This document shows positions 27,277 through 37,239 of a stretch of 64,000 nt of DNA, piece after piece (within the stretch, counting starts at the first letter, position 1; each line of letters starts with the position of its first letter). The position numbers were made by a program, and so were the translations under genes. Under the pieces are notes generated by a model that worked only from the letters and a program-made list of their open reading frames with translations, searched no databases and was not told where the DNA came from. The stretch comes from Flavobacterium sp. MedPE-SWcel (GTDB taxonomy: Bacteria > Bacteroidota > Bacteroidia > Flavobacteriales > Flavobacteriaceae): NCBI GenBank assembly GCA_001874325.1, contig MPCW01000010.1, positions 1 to 64,000 of the forward strand. Direction: 5' to 3'.

Positions 27277-27361
27277 TTTTGTTTAATGAATTTACATAAT
27301 TTTAACATTCGAAGTGAATTTATAAGCATATTAAAAGCAAAAATTAACCTAAACAACTTGT

Positions 27362-30300
27362 ATGAAAACAATGTATAAAAAGTTTTTACTTTTATTACTC
27401 ATGCTACCCTTAAGTGTACTTGCTCAAAGCACTTTAACTGGTGTCGTGAGTGATACTACTACTGGGCAACCTATACCCAGTGTAAATATTATAATAGAAG
27501 GCACTAATCGTGGTACAACTACGGATATAGATGGTAATTATACTCTTACTGATGTAAAGGCAGGTGACCAAATAGTGTTCAGTTTTATAGGATTCGCAAA
27601 TCAAACAATAGAATATACAGGTCAAAGCACTCTAGATGTGGTATTACTTGAAGATGCTACACAACTTGAAGAAGTGGTAGTTATTGGGTATGGTACTGCT
27701 AGAAAAAAAGATGCTACAGGATCTGTTACTACAGTAAATGCAAAAGATTTTAATAAAGGTGCAATTACTACTGCAGACCAATTACTTACTGGTAAAGCAC
27801 CAGGTGTAAGAATTACTAGCACAGGTGGTCAACCTGATGCTGCACCAAACATTAGAATTCGTGGTGGTAGTTCTTTAAGTGCACAAAACAATCCGCTTAT
27901 AGTAATAGACGGTATACCTCTAGATTTTGTTAACCCTGCTGGAGTAAGCAACCCTTTATCATTAGTTAACCCTAGTGACATCGAATCTTTTACCGTATTA
28001 AAAGATGCATCTGCAACAGCTATTTATGGATCTAGAGCTTCTAATGGTGTAATTATTATTACTACTAAAAAAGGAACTTCTGGAGTACCACAATTTAACT
28101 ACAACGCTAACATCTCTTTTGGTAAAGCTACTGATCTTATCAATGTTATGGATGGTACTACTTTCACAAGGTTCATACAAGAGTATCACCCTGACTTTAC
28201 AAGATATCTTGGTATAGATGATCCTACAACAGATGCTGTAGACAATCCTGCTACAGAAGAAGTAGAAGGAAGAATTCTTTATAACACAAAATGGCAAGAT
28301 GAAATATTAAGAACTTCAATTTTCACTAACCATAATTTTAGTGCTCGTGCAAACTTATTTGGTAAAGTTCCCTCTCGACTATCTATTGGTTACACAAAGA
28401 ATGAAGGTGTAGTTAAAACAAATGATTATGAGCGTTATAGTGCCTCAGTAAAAATAACCCCTTCTTTTATAGATGATCATCTTAAAGTAGATGTTAACGC
28501 AAAAGGCTTTTGGGTAGATAAAAATACTGTTGATGAAGGAGGAGCATTAGGAGGAGCTTTTAATATGGATCCTACAAAACCAGTATATACAACTGCTGAC
28601 ACTAACAACTTTGGTGGTTATTACCAAAACACTACGGCAGATGACCCTAGAGATTTTGATGGACAATACAATCCTGTAAATTTATTAAATGAAAGACGAC
28701 GTCCAGAACAGGTAAACAAATTACTTGGTAATGTGAAATTTGATTACAAAATGCATTTCTTACCTGATTTAAGAGCTGTTGTAAACCTTGGTATAGAAGC
28801 TTCTCGTGCAAAAATTACCGAAAGATATGGTGAATATGCATTTGCAAGTTATCAAGTTGATAACGAAAATGATTCATGGGTATTTAACCCTGGTGTAAAT
28901 TTCAGAGAAACACAAAACATTACCAACAAAACAATGGATGCTTATTTAGCATACAACAAAAGCCTTACTGGTCCAATAACACGAATTGACGCACAAGTAG
29001 GACATGCTTTTCAAAGCTTTGTTAATGATGGGTATAAAACTGAATACCAATACAGTACTCTTACTGGTTTAAGAGAGGAAAAAATAAATGAAGAAAACCC
29101 TAATAATAGATATTATAATAAAACAGTACTTGAATCATATTTTGGTCGTGCTAATGTAGATTTATACGACAAATACTTATTTACTTTTACATTAAGAGCT
29201 GATGGGTCATCACTTTTTAGAGAAGACGACCGTTGGGGTTATTTCCCTGCTGCTGCTGTAGCTTGGAGAGTTACTGATGAAGATTTCCTTAGAGATGTTA
29301 AATTCATAAACAACCTTAAACTTCGTGTAGGTTATGGACAAACGGGACAACAGGACATTACTGGTGTTGCCGGTTATTATCCTTCTTCCCCTATATTTAG
29401 TGCTGGTGATGCTAACAGTCAATATCTACCAGGCGTTAGTACTTATAGCGCAAACCCTTTTAATGATCAATTAAAATGGGAGATAACTACAACATATAAT
29501 GTAGGTGTAGATTTTTCTTTCTTTAAAAGAGAATTACTTTCAGGTAGCATAGATGTTTACCGAAGAGTTACTGATGACTTATTAGTAAAATCTGCTGTAC
29601 CACCTGGGCAGTACCTTACAAATGCGATTACACAAAACGTTGGTTCTTTAGAAAACAAAGGTATCGAGATAGATCTTCGTCTTAGACCTATAACTACAGA
29701 TAATTTCTCATGGGACTTATCAGGTAACCTTAGTTACAACTTTGGTGAAGTTACAGATCTTAAAAATGTAACTTCTATAAGCGCTAACGAATCTACTCTT
29801 CCTACTGGGACAGGGGTAAACCTTGCTCGTCATAGCGTAGGGTCTCAACCATACTCTGCATGGGTATTTGAACAATTATATGATAATGAAGGAAGACCAA
29901 TAGTCGATAGTTATAGAGATCGTAATGGCGATGGTGTTATTAGTAATGATGATAGATATTATAAAGCTTTACGCCCTAACTGGACATTTGGTTTTGCTAC
30001 AAATTTCAATTATAAAAACTTCGATTTATCTGCTAGTTTCCACGGGCAACTTGATGGACAAGTTTATAATGCTATAAAATTAGCAGGTGGATGGACAGAT
30101 AGACCTTTACCTAATAATACAAATAGTCTTAGTAATGTTTTAGATTTTTATGATGGTGCTGCAGATCCAAGATTTCAAACAATAAACGGAAACATACCAC
30201 TTTCTGATTATTATCTTGAAAGTGCTGCTTTTTTAAGATGTGATAATATAACTTTAGGGTATAGATTCAATAACATTTTTAAATCTGCTTCTTTACGTGT

Positions 30301-30433
30301 TTATGGAGGTGTTAATAATGCATTCATCATAACTAAATACTCAGGGCAAGACCCTGAAAACTTTAACGCTATAGATAGTAATATTTATCCGCGACCAAGA
30401 CTTTACAACTTTGGTGTAAATCTTGACTTTTAA
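27362..30433 (+). CDS. susC: SusC-like TonB-linked outer-membrane importer
   Basis: This 1023-residue protein is the outer-membrane channel for starch oligosaccharides. It has a Sec signal (to VLAQ), a carboxypeptidase-regulatory-like domain at residues about 22-100 (LTGVVSDTTTGQPIPSVNI), a TonB-box region at EEVVVIGYGTARKKD, and a plug with YGSRASNGVIIITTKKG. The 22-strand barrel ends in the aromatic RPRLYNFGVNLDF. Together with the adjacent SusD it forms the pedal-bin import complex, powered by TonB. It leads the plus-strand operon. Confidence 0.97.
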   Translation: MKTMYKKFLLLLLMLPLSVLAQSTLTGVVSDTTTGQPIPSVNIIIEGTNRGTTTDIDGNYTLTDVKAGDQIVFSFIGFANQTIEYTGQSTLDVVLLEDATQLEEVVVIGYGTARKKDATGSVTTVNAKDFNKGAITTADQLLTGKAPGVRITSTGGQPDAAPNIRIRGGSSLSAQNNPLIVIDGIPLDFVNPAGVSNPLSLVNPSDIESFTVLKDASATAIYGSRASNGVIIITTKKGTSGVPQFNYNANISFGKATDLINVMDGTTFTRFIQEYHPDFTRYLGIDDPTTDAVDNPATEEVEGRILYNTKWQDEILRTSIFTNHNFSARANLFGKVPSRLSIGYTKNEGVVKTNDYERYSASVKITPSFIDDHLKVDVNAKGFWVDKNTVDEGGALGGAFNMDPTKPVYTTADTNNFGGYYQNTTADDPRDFDGQYNPVNLLNERRRPEQVNKLLGNVKFDYKMHFLPDLRAVVNLGIEASRAKITERYGEYAFASYQVDNENDSWVFNPGVNFRETQNITNKTMDAYLAYNKSLTGPITRIDAQVGHAFQSFVNDGYKTEYQYSTLTGLREEKINEENPNNRYYNKTVLESYFGRANVDLYDKYLFTFTLRADGSSLFREDDRWGYFPAAAVAWRVTDEDFLRDVKFINNLKLRVGYGQTGQQDITGVAGYYPSSPIFSAGDANSQYLPGVSTYSANPFNDQLKWEITTTYNVGVDFSFFKRELLSGSIDVYRRVTDDLLVKSAVPPGQYLTNAITQNVGSLENKGIEIDLRLRPITTDNFSWDLSGNLSYNFGEVTDLKNVTSISANESTLPTGTGVNLARHSVGSQPYSAWVFEQLYDNEGRPIVDSYRDRNGDGVISNDDRYYKALRPNWTFGFATNFNYKNFDLSASFHGQLDGQVYNAIKLAGGWTDRPLPNNTNSLSNVLDFYDGAADPRFQTINGNIPLSDYYLESAAFLRCDNITLGYRFNNIFKSASLRVYGGVNNAFIITKYSGQDPENFNAIDSNIYPRPRLYNFGVNLDF

Positions 30434-30449
30434 TAAAAAATAATTGAAT

Positions 30450-31997
30450 ATGAAAAATATTAATAAAAAGATTATTTTAGGAATAAGTACATTAGTACTT
30501 CTCTTTTGCTCTTGCAGTAGTGAGCTTGACACAGAGCCTAAAGTAGAATTATCACTAGAAAATCTTTTAGCAAGAGACCCTGGTGCAGTAGAAGGACTAT
30601 TATCTAAAATGTACGGCACTTTTGCACTTTCAGGACCATCTGGACCTGGTAGTTCTGACATTAGCGGACCTGACCCAGGAGAAACTGCTTTCCTTAGAAG
30701 TATTATAAACCTACAAGACTTTACTGCTGATGGCATGAAAAATCGTTGGGGTGATGATGGTCTTGACCAACTAACTACAACATCTAGTTGGGACCCTAAT
30801 AATAAGTTTTTCACATACCTATATGATAGAGTATATTATATCGTACCACAAACTACAAACATTATTCTTGCATTAGATAATGTTGATGTAGCTAATGAAG
30901 AACAAATAGTTAGCGAACTTCGTTTTATACGAGCATTAGCATATTATTATATGATAGACTGTTTTGGTAAAGGTGTTATAGTAAATGAAAGTAACTATGG
31001 TAGCACTGAGCCATTACCTGAGTCTAGTAGAACTGAGTTATTTGAATATGTAGAAAGTGAACTACTTGCTATAGAAGAAGGAATGCCTCTAACAAATAGC
31101 TACGGAAGAGCAAACAAATCTGTAGTGCGTATGTTATTAGCAAAACTATATTTAAATGCTGAGGTATATACTGGTACGGGGCGTTATAATGATGCTCTTA
31201 CTTATGCTAGCTTAGTTATAAACGAAGGTGGTTACACACTTTCTAACAACTTTGTAAGTAACTTTTCTTCAGATAATGATACTTCTACAGAAATTATATT
31301 TCCATTAATAGCAGACCCTGTTGTTAGCCAGAGTTATGGTAATACTACTTACATCGTTAATGGTTCATTAAGTACAGAAACTATGAACATTAATGATTTT
31401 GGATCTGTTGATGGATGGACAGGTCATAGAGCTACAAAAGCATGGTATTCGTTATTTGGTGACCTAGAAACATCTACAGACGATAGAGCTAGTTTATTTT
31501 GGACAGAAGGACATAATTATGAAATGGAAGACTATAAAAAATGGGAAGATGGCTATCCTTCTATCAAATTTAGAAACACATCCTTTTCAGGAACATCTAT
31601 AGCTACATCTTTCTCTCCTACAGACTTCCCTCTATTTAGACTTTCAGATGCTTATCTAATGTATGCAGAATGCGCATTAAGAGGTGGTGGAGGTTCTCAA
31701 GCAGATGCTTTAGATTATGTAAATGCTATAAGAACAAGATCAAATGCAACTGCTATAACATCTAGCGAACTTACACTTGATTTTATTATTGACGAAAGAG
31801 CAAGAGAACTTAACCTTGAAGGACATAGAAGAAGTGACCTTATTCGCTTTGGAAGATTTACTGGTGGTAGTTACCTATGGCCATGGAAAGGAAATAATGT
31901 AAATGGTGCTGCAATACCAGCAACTTACAAGCTATTCCCTATTCCACAAACAGCTCTTGAAGCAAACCTTAACTTAACACAAAACACAGGTTACTAA
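30450..31997 (+). CDS. susD: SusD/RagB-family starch-binding lipoprotein
   Basis: The start is the ATG at 30450 (516 codons with stop); a TTG six bases upstream is not needed. A lipoprotein signal leads to the cysteine in LLFCSCSSELD, with an acidic surface-export-like stretch after it. The helical SusD fold is visible in ALAYYYMIDCFG, RMLLAKLYLNAEVY and the C-terminal DERARELNLEGHRRSDLIRFGRF. It caps the SusC channel and binds oligosaccharide. It lies 16 bases after susC and 16 bases before susE. Confidence 0.96.
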   Translation: MKNINKKIILGISTLVLLFCSCSSELDTEPKVELSLENLLARDPGAVEGLLSKMYGTFALSGPSGPGSSDISGPDPGETAFLRSIINLQDFTADGMKNRWGDDGLDQLTTTSSWDPNNKFFTYLYDRVYYIVPQTTNIILALDNVDVANEEQIVSELRFIRALAYYYMIDCFGKGVIVNESNYGSTEPLPESSRTELFEYVESELLAIEEGMPLTNSYGRANKSVVRMLLAKLYLNAEVYTGTGRYNDALTYASLVINEGGYTLSNNFVSNFSSDNDTSTEIIFPLIADPVVSQSYGNTTYIVNGSLSTETMNINDFGSVDGWTGHRATKAWYSLFGDLETSTDDRASLFWTEGHNYEMEDYKKWEDGYPSIKFRNTSFSGTSIATSFSPTDFPLFRLSDAYLMYAECALRGGGGSQADALDYVNAIRTRSNATAITSSELTLDFIIDERARELNLEGHRRSDLIRFGRFTGGSYLWPWKGNNVNGAAIPATYKLFPIPQTALEANLNLTQNTGY

Positions 31998-32013
31998 TTT
32001 TAATATTCTAAAA

Positions 32014-33153
32014 ATGAAAAAAATATTTAATCTCTCAATATTATCATTATTGTTTTTATCAATAATGTCATGTAGTACTGATGATAATAAAATTATTGTC
32101 AATGAATCTACAAACCCTGTACTTATTACTCCCGAAGATGGAGTTAACATAATACTTAACCCTAGTACTGATGCTACAGTAGCACTTACGCTAGTTTGGG
32201 ATCATGCTGCTTATAGCGTAGATACAGAAATCGATTATATGGTAGAAATGGCAGCAGCAGGAACAGGATTTGCTACACCAATTGCATTACCAATTACTAC
32301 AAGCCGTGTTTCAACACTTACTGGTTTAGATCTTAGAGCTAAACTAACTAATGCTATCGATGATCCTAATGCTCCAGGGCTAGGCCTTCTTGATACAGAA
32401 GATGCTAATATCGAAGTAAGAGTTACAGCAACTCTTGGTAACAACGAAGATTTACCAATGGTTTCTAGTATTCTAAACCTTACTGTTATTTTTCAAGCAG
32501 GAGATGTAGTTATTACTCCTGAAGACCCTGAACTATTCTTAGTAGGAGCTCCTCAAGGAAACTATGGACTTAGCGAATGGGACAATGTTACAGCTATGCC
32601 AATGCGTTACATTGGTGATGGTACAACAATGGTGTTTGAAGCTTATGTAAAAGTTGGAGCTGGTCAAGGTTTCAAGTTTATTGGAGAGCAAGGTACTTGG
32701 GATAATGGAAACTATGGTACCATAGACGGAGCTCAAGATGGTAACATTCATAATGATGGTGGTAGTGGTGATATTAAAGTTGCCGAAACTGATGGTGATG
32801 GCTTATATTATGTGTGGGTAGATATCGATAATCTAGAATACAAGTTTATTAAAATGGACTGGGGTATTATTGGTGCTGCAACTCCAGGAGGCTGGGATGG
32901 TGAAACTGCAATGACATATAACTTTGCTGACAACAAATACAGTATTACAGAGACACTTACTGCTGATAACATGAAGTTAAGATCTAAAAACACTGGAGAT
33001 TTTATTGCTAGTGATGAGTGGGCATTTCAAATAGGAGCAGATGATCCTTCTGCTTATAACACTAATGCTGGAGATATATCTGTACCTGATGGAGAAGCAA
33101 CGATTGAATTAATAATCGACTTTGACGGTAGCGTTACAGTAACAGGTATATAA
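32014..33153 (+). CDS. SusE-like outer-membrane starch-binding lipoprotein
   Basis: The lipobox IMSC (C20) follows a lipoprotein signal, with STDD after it. Residues about 37-160 form an Ig-like SusE N-terminal domain. Two SusE/F starch-binding modules follow (from FLVGAPQGNYGLSEWDN and from WGIIGAATPGGWDGETAM). It holds starch at the cell surface near SusCD. Its modules resemble the three repeats in the T9SS-exported protein at 12994-14139. There is no second SusE/F lipoprotein in this arm. Confidence 0.9.
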   Translation: MKKIFNLSILSLLFLSIMSCSTDDNKIIVNESTNPVLITPEDGVNIILNPSTDATVALTLVWDHAAYSVDTEIDYMVEMAAAGTGFATPIALPITTSRVSTLTGLDLRAKLTNAIDDPNAPGLGLLDTEDANIEVRVTATLGNNEDLPMVSSILNLTVIFQAGDVVITPEDPELFLVGAPQGNYGLSEWDNVTAMPMRYIGDGTTMVFEAYVKVGAGQGFKFIGEQGTWDNGNYGTIDGAQDGNIHNDGGSGDIKVAETDGDGLYYVWVDIDNLEYKFIKMDWGIIGAATPGGWDGETAMTYNFADNKYSITETLTADNMKLRSKNTGDFIASDEWAFQIGADDPSAYNTNAGDISVPDGEATIELIIDFDGSVTVTGI

Positions 33154-33168
33154 AACTATTAATTAATA

Positions 33169-33196
33169 AGGGCTAGCTTTTACGCTAGCCCTTTCT
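33169..33196 (+). terminator. Attenuator-like hairpin between susE and the exported amylase gene
   Basis: AGGGCTAGC pairs perfectly with GCTAGCCCT around a 6-base loop, followed by TTTCT. It ends just before the amylase start at 33208, so it should lower transcription of that gene relative to susCDE or mark the mRNA 3' end of susCDE. Confidence 0.7.
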
Positions 33197-33207
33197 ATAT
33201 AATTACT

Positions 33208-36021
33208 ATGAAAAAATTTACTATTCTATTTTTACTTTTAAGCTTAGCGGGATTTGCTCAAGTCACTACCACTCCTTCCCCTACAATTGCTACGGGTAGT
33301 GTTACAGTCTTTTTTGATAAGGCAGGCACTCCTTTAGCTAGCTATGACGGCACAATATATGCCCATATGGGTGTTACTGTAGACGGTGAACAATGGCAAA
33401 ATGTTATTGGAGACTGGGGTAATAATACCAATCAACCTGCATTAACTTTAGTTTCAGGAACTACATATAGCCTTGACATAACACCAGACCTTTACGATTA
33501 CTTTGGAGTAGCTACAACAAGTACTATTACTGAAATGTCTTTTGTATTTAGAGCAGCTTCAGGAGCGCCACAATCGGCCGATTTATTTGTAAATGTAGGA
33601 GCTTTTCAAGTTAGCCTTACATCTCCAGAAGAAGATAGCACAACATTATTAGCATCTGGTGGTTCTTTAAATATTACTGCTAATAACACAGGCGGTAATG
33701 CTGATTATACGCTAAAATCAAATGGAGCTACTATAACTAGTAGTAACGCTACTTCTAGTTTTTCATATAACCATACTAATATCGTTGCGAATCAGAATTA
33801 CGAATTAGAAGTTGTTCAGGGTGCTAACACTATAACAAAAACATTCACTGCTATAGTTAACCCTAACACTGTTACGCAATCAATGCCTGCTGGGATAAGA
33901 GACGGTATAAACTATGACGATGCTGATGCTACAAGAGCAACATTGGTATTAAATGCTCCTAATAAAGATTTTGTATATGTAGCTGGTAATTTTAACAACT
34001 GGCAACCAACATCAGCATATGCGATGAAAAAAGATGGAGCTACTGGTAAATTCTGGCTAGAAATTACAGGACTTACATCGGGTACTATAAATACTTTTCA
34101 ATACTGGGTGGTTGAAGAAACTCCTGTTACAAATTCACCAGCAATGGTTAAAACTGCCGATCCTTTTTCTACTCTTGTATTATCTCCTTTTGACGATCAA
34201 TATATAGAGGCTAGTACTTATCCTGATCTACCTGCTTATCCTGCAGGACAATCTTTTGAAGTATCGGTACTACAAACTGGGCAAACTGCCTATAACTGGC
34301 AAGTAACCAATTTTGACAGGCCTGAGAAAGAAGATCTTATTGTATATGAACTCTTAATAAGAGATTTTAACCAAGAAAAAACATGGACATCTCTTATCAA
34401 TCAAATAGATTATTTTAGAAACCTTCATGTAAATGCTATCGAGCTTATGCCTGTTATGGAGTTTGAAGGTAACGTTTCATGGGGTTACAATACCGCTTAC
34501 CATATGGCTTTAGATAAAGCATATGGTACTGAAGAATCTATGAAACAATTTATAGACCTTTGCCATGAAAATGGTATTGCTGTAATACTAGACCTTGCAC
34601 TTAATCATGTATACGGACGTTCTCCACTTGCACGTATGTGGATGAATGACCCTGACGGTAATGGATTTGGTAATACAACTTCAGAAAACCCTTACTGTAA
34701 CATTAACGCAACACACTCTTATAGTGTAGGTACTGATTTAAATCATCAGTCTGACCTAACACAATACTATGTAGAGCGAACTATTGAACACTGGATGAAT
34801 GAATTCAAAATTGATGGGTTCCGTTGGGACCTTACTAAAGGGTTTACTCAAAACTGTACTGGTAGCGATCAAGGTTGTACAAATGGCTATCAAGCAGATA
34901 GAGTAGCTATTATGAAGCAATATTCGGACTATCAATGGGCTATAGATCCTGATTTCTATGTAATATTTGAGCACTTAGGTGTTGGAGGGTCAGCTAGTGA
35001 AGAAATAGAATGGGCTAACTATCGTGCTGATGAAGGGAAAGGAATTATGCTATGGGGTAAATTCACAGAGCCATATAATCAAAATTCAATGGGGTATAAC
35101 TCTAACAGCAATTTTAATAGTATGGATTTTGAAAATAGAGGTTTCGATCAACCAAGACTTGTAGGGTATGCCGAGAGTCATGATGAAGAAAGGCTTATGT
35201 TTAAAAATCTTGCTTACGGTGCAAATTCTGGAGATTATGATGTAACTGATGCTGCAACAGCACTTGAAAGAATGAAAACTATAGGGGCTGTAGTATTTAC
35301 TGTACCTGGGCCTAAAATGCTGTGGCAGTTTGGTGAACTAGGGTATGAATATAGTATAAACTACTGTGAGGATGGAACCATAAATGATGGTTGCCGTACT
35401 AACCCTAAACCAATACCATTTGAACTAGGATATACTACTGATGCAGATAGAATGGGAATATATAATACTTGGTCAGATATTATAAAGCTACGTTTAAGCA
35501 ACCCAGTATTCCATACTAATACATTTACTATCGATTCTGGTGATCTTACACCTCGAATTGATATTTGGAATGATGCTCTTGGAGCTGATGAACTTAAGAG
35601 TGTAATCGTATTAGCCAATTTTAATACTACAGTACAAACAGTTGATACTTTTTTCCCTAATACTGATGACTGGTATGATTTAATGAATGACGATGCAGTT
35701 ATAAGTGGTAGTACTACAACTATATCTCTTGAACCAGGTGAGTTTAAAATATTTGGTAACAAGCCAGCACTACTTAAATCAGAAACACTTACTGCTCAAG
35801 CAATAACACTTTACCCTAATCCAACTACAAATAGCTTTAGTATAAATATACCTACTCAAAAGGTAGAAGTATATTCATTAACTGGGCAATTAGTAAAAGT
35901 ATTTAATAATACTATTGAAAATACTCCGCTTAATATTGACGAATTAAATAATGGCATGTATTTTGTAAGAGTAACTAATGATAGTAATCAAGTAAACACT
36001 ATCAAATTAATAAAAAAATAG
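33208..36021 (+). CDS. T9SS-exported multidomain GH13 alpha-amylase
   Basis: A Sec signal (to GFAQ) is followed by an unrecognised beta module at residues about 20-132, an Ig-like stretch at about 135-225, and a CBM48-like domain (VYVAGNFNNWQP) at about 230-320. The GH13 barrel starts near residue 374. Its catalytic residues are D541 in FRWDLT, E588 in IFEHLG and D659 in ESHDEERL. Residues about 866-937 are a type A T9SS sorting domain (LYPNPTTNSF, then GMYFVRV and LIKK). It should cut starch outside the cell for SusCDE. It has no lipobox. Confidence 0.93.
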   Translation: MKKFTILFLLLSLAGFAQVTTTPSPTIATGSVTVFFDKAGTPLASYDGTIYAHMGVTVDGEQWQNVIGDWGNNTNQPALTLVSGTTYSLDITPDLYDYFGVATTSTITEMSFVFRAASGAPQSADLFVNVGAFQVSLTSPEEDSTTLLASGGSLNITANNTGGNADYTLKSNGATITSSNATSSFSYNHTNIVANQNYELEVVQGANTITKTFTAIVNPNTVTQSMPAGIRDGINYDDADATRATLVLNAPNKDFVYVAGNFNNWQPTSAYAMKKDGATGKFWLEITGLTSGTINTFQYWVVEETPVTNSPAMVKTADPFSTLVLSPFDDQYIEASTYPDLPAYPAGQSFEVSVLQTGQTAYNWQVTNFDRPEKEDLIVYELLIRDFNQEKTWTSLINQIDYFRNLHVNAIELMPVMEFEGNVSWGYNTAYHMALDKAYGTEESMKQFIDLCHENGIAVILDLALNHVYGRSPLARMWMNDPDGNGFGNTTSENPYCNINATHSYSVGTDLNHQSDLTQYYVERTIEHWMNEFKIDGFRWDLTKGFTQNCTGSDQGCTNGYQADRVAIMKQYSDYQWAIDPDFYVIFEHLGVGGSASEEIEWANYRADEGKGIMLWGKFTEPYNQNSMGYNSNSNFNSMDFENRGFDQPRLVGYAESHDEERLMFKNLAYGANSGDYDVTDAATALERMKTIGAVVFTVPGPKMLWQFGELGYEYSINYCEDGTINDGCRTNPKPIPFELGYTTDADRMGIYNTWSDIIKLRLSNPVFHTNTFTIDSGDLTPRIDIWNDALGADELKSVIVLANFNTTVQTVDTFFPNTDDWYDLMNDDAVISGSTTTISLEPGEFKIFGNKPALLKSETLTAQAITLYPNPTTNSFSINIPTQKVEVYSLTGQLVKVFNNTIENTPLNIDELNNGMYFVRVTNDSNQVNTIKLIKK

Positions 36022-36056
36022 AAGTTAGTTGAGTTAGTTTTATTTATGTTAAGTTT

Positions 36057-36093
36057 CAAAAGGTCTTCCATTAAAGGAGACCTTTTGTTCTTT
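36057..36093 (+). terminator. Terminator of the susCDE-amylase operon
   Basis: CAAAAGGTCT pairs with AGACCTTTTG around an 11-base loop, followed by TTCTTT. The stretch to 36311 then holds only the rplM promoter and leader. Confidence 0.8.
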
Positions 36094-36235
36094 ATATAAT
36101 ACAAAGAACTATTATTTATGTATTTAAGAACCCATAAATCCAATCTTAAACGCGGAAAAAATTCTTTATATTTGCCGGACTTACAACATACTCAATCTCA
36201 AAAAATTACATTCAAAATAATAATTCACACCCCTA

Positions 36236-36266
36236 TTTGAATTTCTGATAAATAATTGTACTTTTG
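36236..36266 (+). promoter_or_regulatory. Strong rplM-rpsI promoter (TTTG, 19 bases, TACTTTTG)
   Basis: TTTG at 36236-36239 and TACTTTTG at 36259-36266 are separated by exactly 19 bases, the textbook Bacteroidota promoter. Transcription would start near 36271-36273. A second -7-like TATATTTG lies at 36167-36174. Confidence 0.85.
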
Positions 36267-36269
36267 CAT

Positions 36270-36283
36270 CCCCTTTATTGGGG
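36270..36283 (+). other. Short GC hairpin at the 5' end of the rplM leader
   Basis: CCCC at 36270-36273 pairs with GGGG at 36280-36283 around a 6-base loop, exactly where the transcript would begin. It could protect the 5' end or form part of a ribosomal-protein leader; neither is shown. Confidence 0.4.
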
Positions 36284-36311
36284 ACGGAATGTTTAATTAA
36301 AATTATTTATT

Positions 36312-36767
36312 GTGAACACATTAAGCTACAAGACAGTTTCAGCTAACAAAGCTACCGTTCAGAAAGAATGGATCGTTGTTGACGCTGAAGGTCACAATTT
36401 GGGCCGTTTTGCTTCAAAAGTTGCAATGCTTTTAAGAGGTAAATACAAACCAAATTTCACACCGCACGTGGACTGTGGAGATAACGTAATCGTTATCAAC
36501 GCAGAAAAAATCAACCTAACAGGTAACAAGCTAGAGGAGAAAACTTACATTCGCCACACTGGATACCCTGGAGGTCAAAGAACTTTAACTGCAAAAGTTG
36601 TAAAGGAAAAAAATCCTGCACTTTTAGTAGAAAGAGCTGTAAAAGGAATGCTACCTAAGAACAAACTTGGTGCTGAGCTATTCCGTAATTTGAATGTATA
36701 CGTAGGACCTGAGCACAAGAATGAAGCACAGAAGCCTAAAACCGTTAACTTAAACGACTTAAAGTAA
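36312..36767 (+). CDS. rplM: 50S ribosomal protein L13
   Basis: The 151-residue product matches L13 through [39 protein letters not shown] and [19 protein letters not shown]. The start codon is GTG at 36312; the length and N-terminus fit the family and no ATG lies closer. Its stop overlaps the rpsI start by one base (TAATG), the usual rplM-rpsI coupling. Confidence 0.97.
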   Translation: MNTLSYKTVSANKATVQKEWIVVDAEGHNLGRFASKVAMLLRGKYKPNFTPHVDCGDNVIVINAEKINLTGNKLEEKTYIRHTGYPGGQRTLTAKVVKEKNPALLVERAVKGMLPKNKLGAELFRNLNVYVGPEHKNEAQKPKTVNLNDLK

Positions 36768-37153
36768 TGGCTACTATCCACAAAATTGGTAGAAGAAAAA
36801 CCGCTGTTGCCCGTATTTATCTTTCTGAAGGTACTGGTAAAATCACGGTAAACAAAAAAGAATTTGAAACTTATTTTCCAACACCTACTCTACAGTACAA
36901 AGTAAAGCAAGCATTAACGCTTACTGAGAACGCTGAGAACTTTGATGTAAAAATCAACGTATACGGAGGAGGATCGACTGGTCAAGCAGAAGCTGTAAGA
37001 ATGGCAATTGCAAGAGCTATGTGCGAAGTAGATGCAGAAAATAGAACAATCTTAAAACCAGAAGGTTTATTAACTAGAGATCCTAGAATGGTTGAGCGTA
37101 AGAAATTCGGTCAGAAGAAAGCTCGTAAGAAATTCCAATTCTCGAAACGTTAA
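36767..37153 (+). CDS. rpsI: 30S ribosomal protein S9
   Basis: The 128-residue product shows [41 protein letters not shown] and the basic C-terminal tail [12 protein letters not shown] that reaches the ribosomal P site. It follows rplM directly and is closed by a hairpin at 37158. Confidence 0.98.
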   Translation: MATIHKIGRRKTAVARIYLSEGTGKITVNKKEFETYFPTPTLQYKVKQALTLTENAENFDVKINVYGGGSTGQAEAVRMAIARAMCEVDAENRTILKPEGLLTRDPRMVERKKFGQKKARKKFQFSKR

Positions 37154-37157
37154 TACT

Positions 37158-37196
37158 CCATTATCAAGCATCGCTTGGTATGGTTCATTTTTTATT
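37158..37196 (+). terminator. Terminator after rpsI
   Basis: Positions 37158-37169 pair with 37173-37183 over 11 base pairs with one bulged base and a 3-base loop, followed by TTCATTTTTTATT. It starts four bases after the rpsI stop codon. Confidence 0.8.
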
Positions 37197-37218
37197 ATTG
37201 AATTAAAAAACATGTTGT

Positions 37219-37239
37219 TCCCTCGCCGAGGCGAAGGGT
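37219..37239 (+). other. GC-rich hairpin in the rpsB leader
   Basis: CCCTCGCC pairs with GGCGAAGGG with one bulged A and a tiny loop. It stands out in an A/T-rich 166-base gap between rpsI and rpsB and has no T run, so it is not a terminator. A role in S2 autoregulation is possible but inferred. No clear promoter for rpsB was found. Confidence 0.5.
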
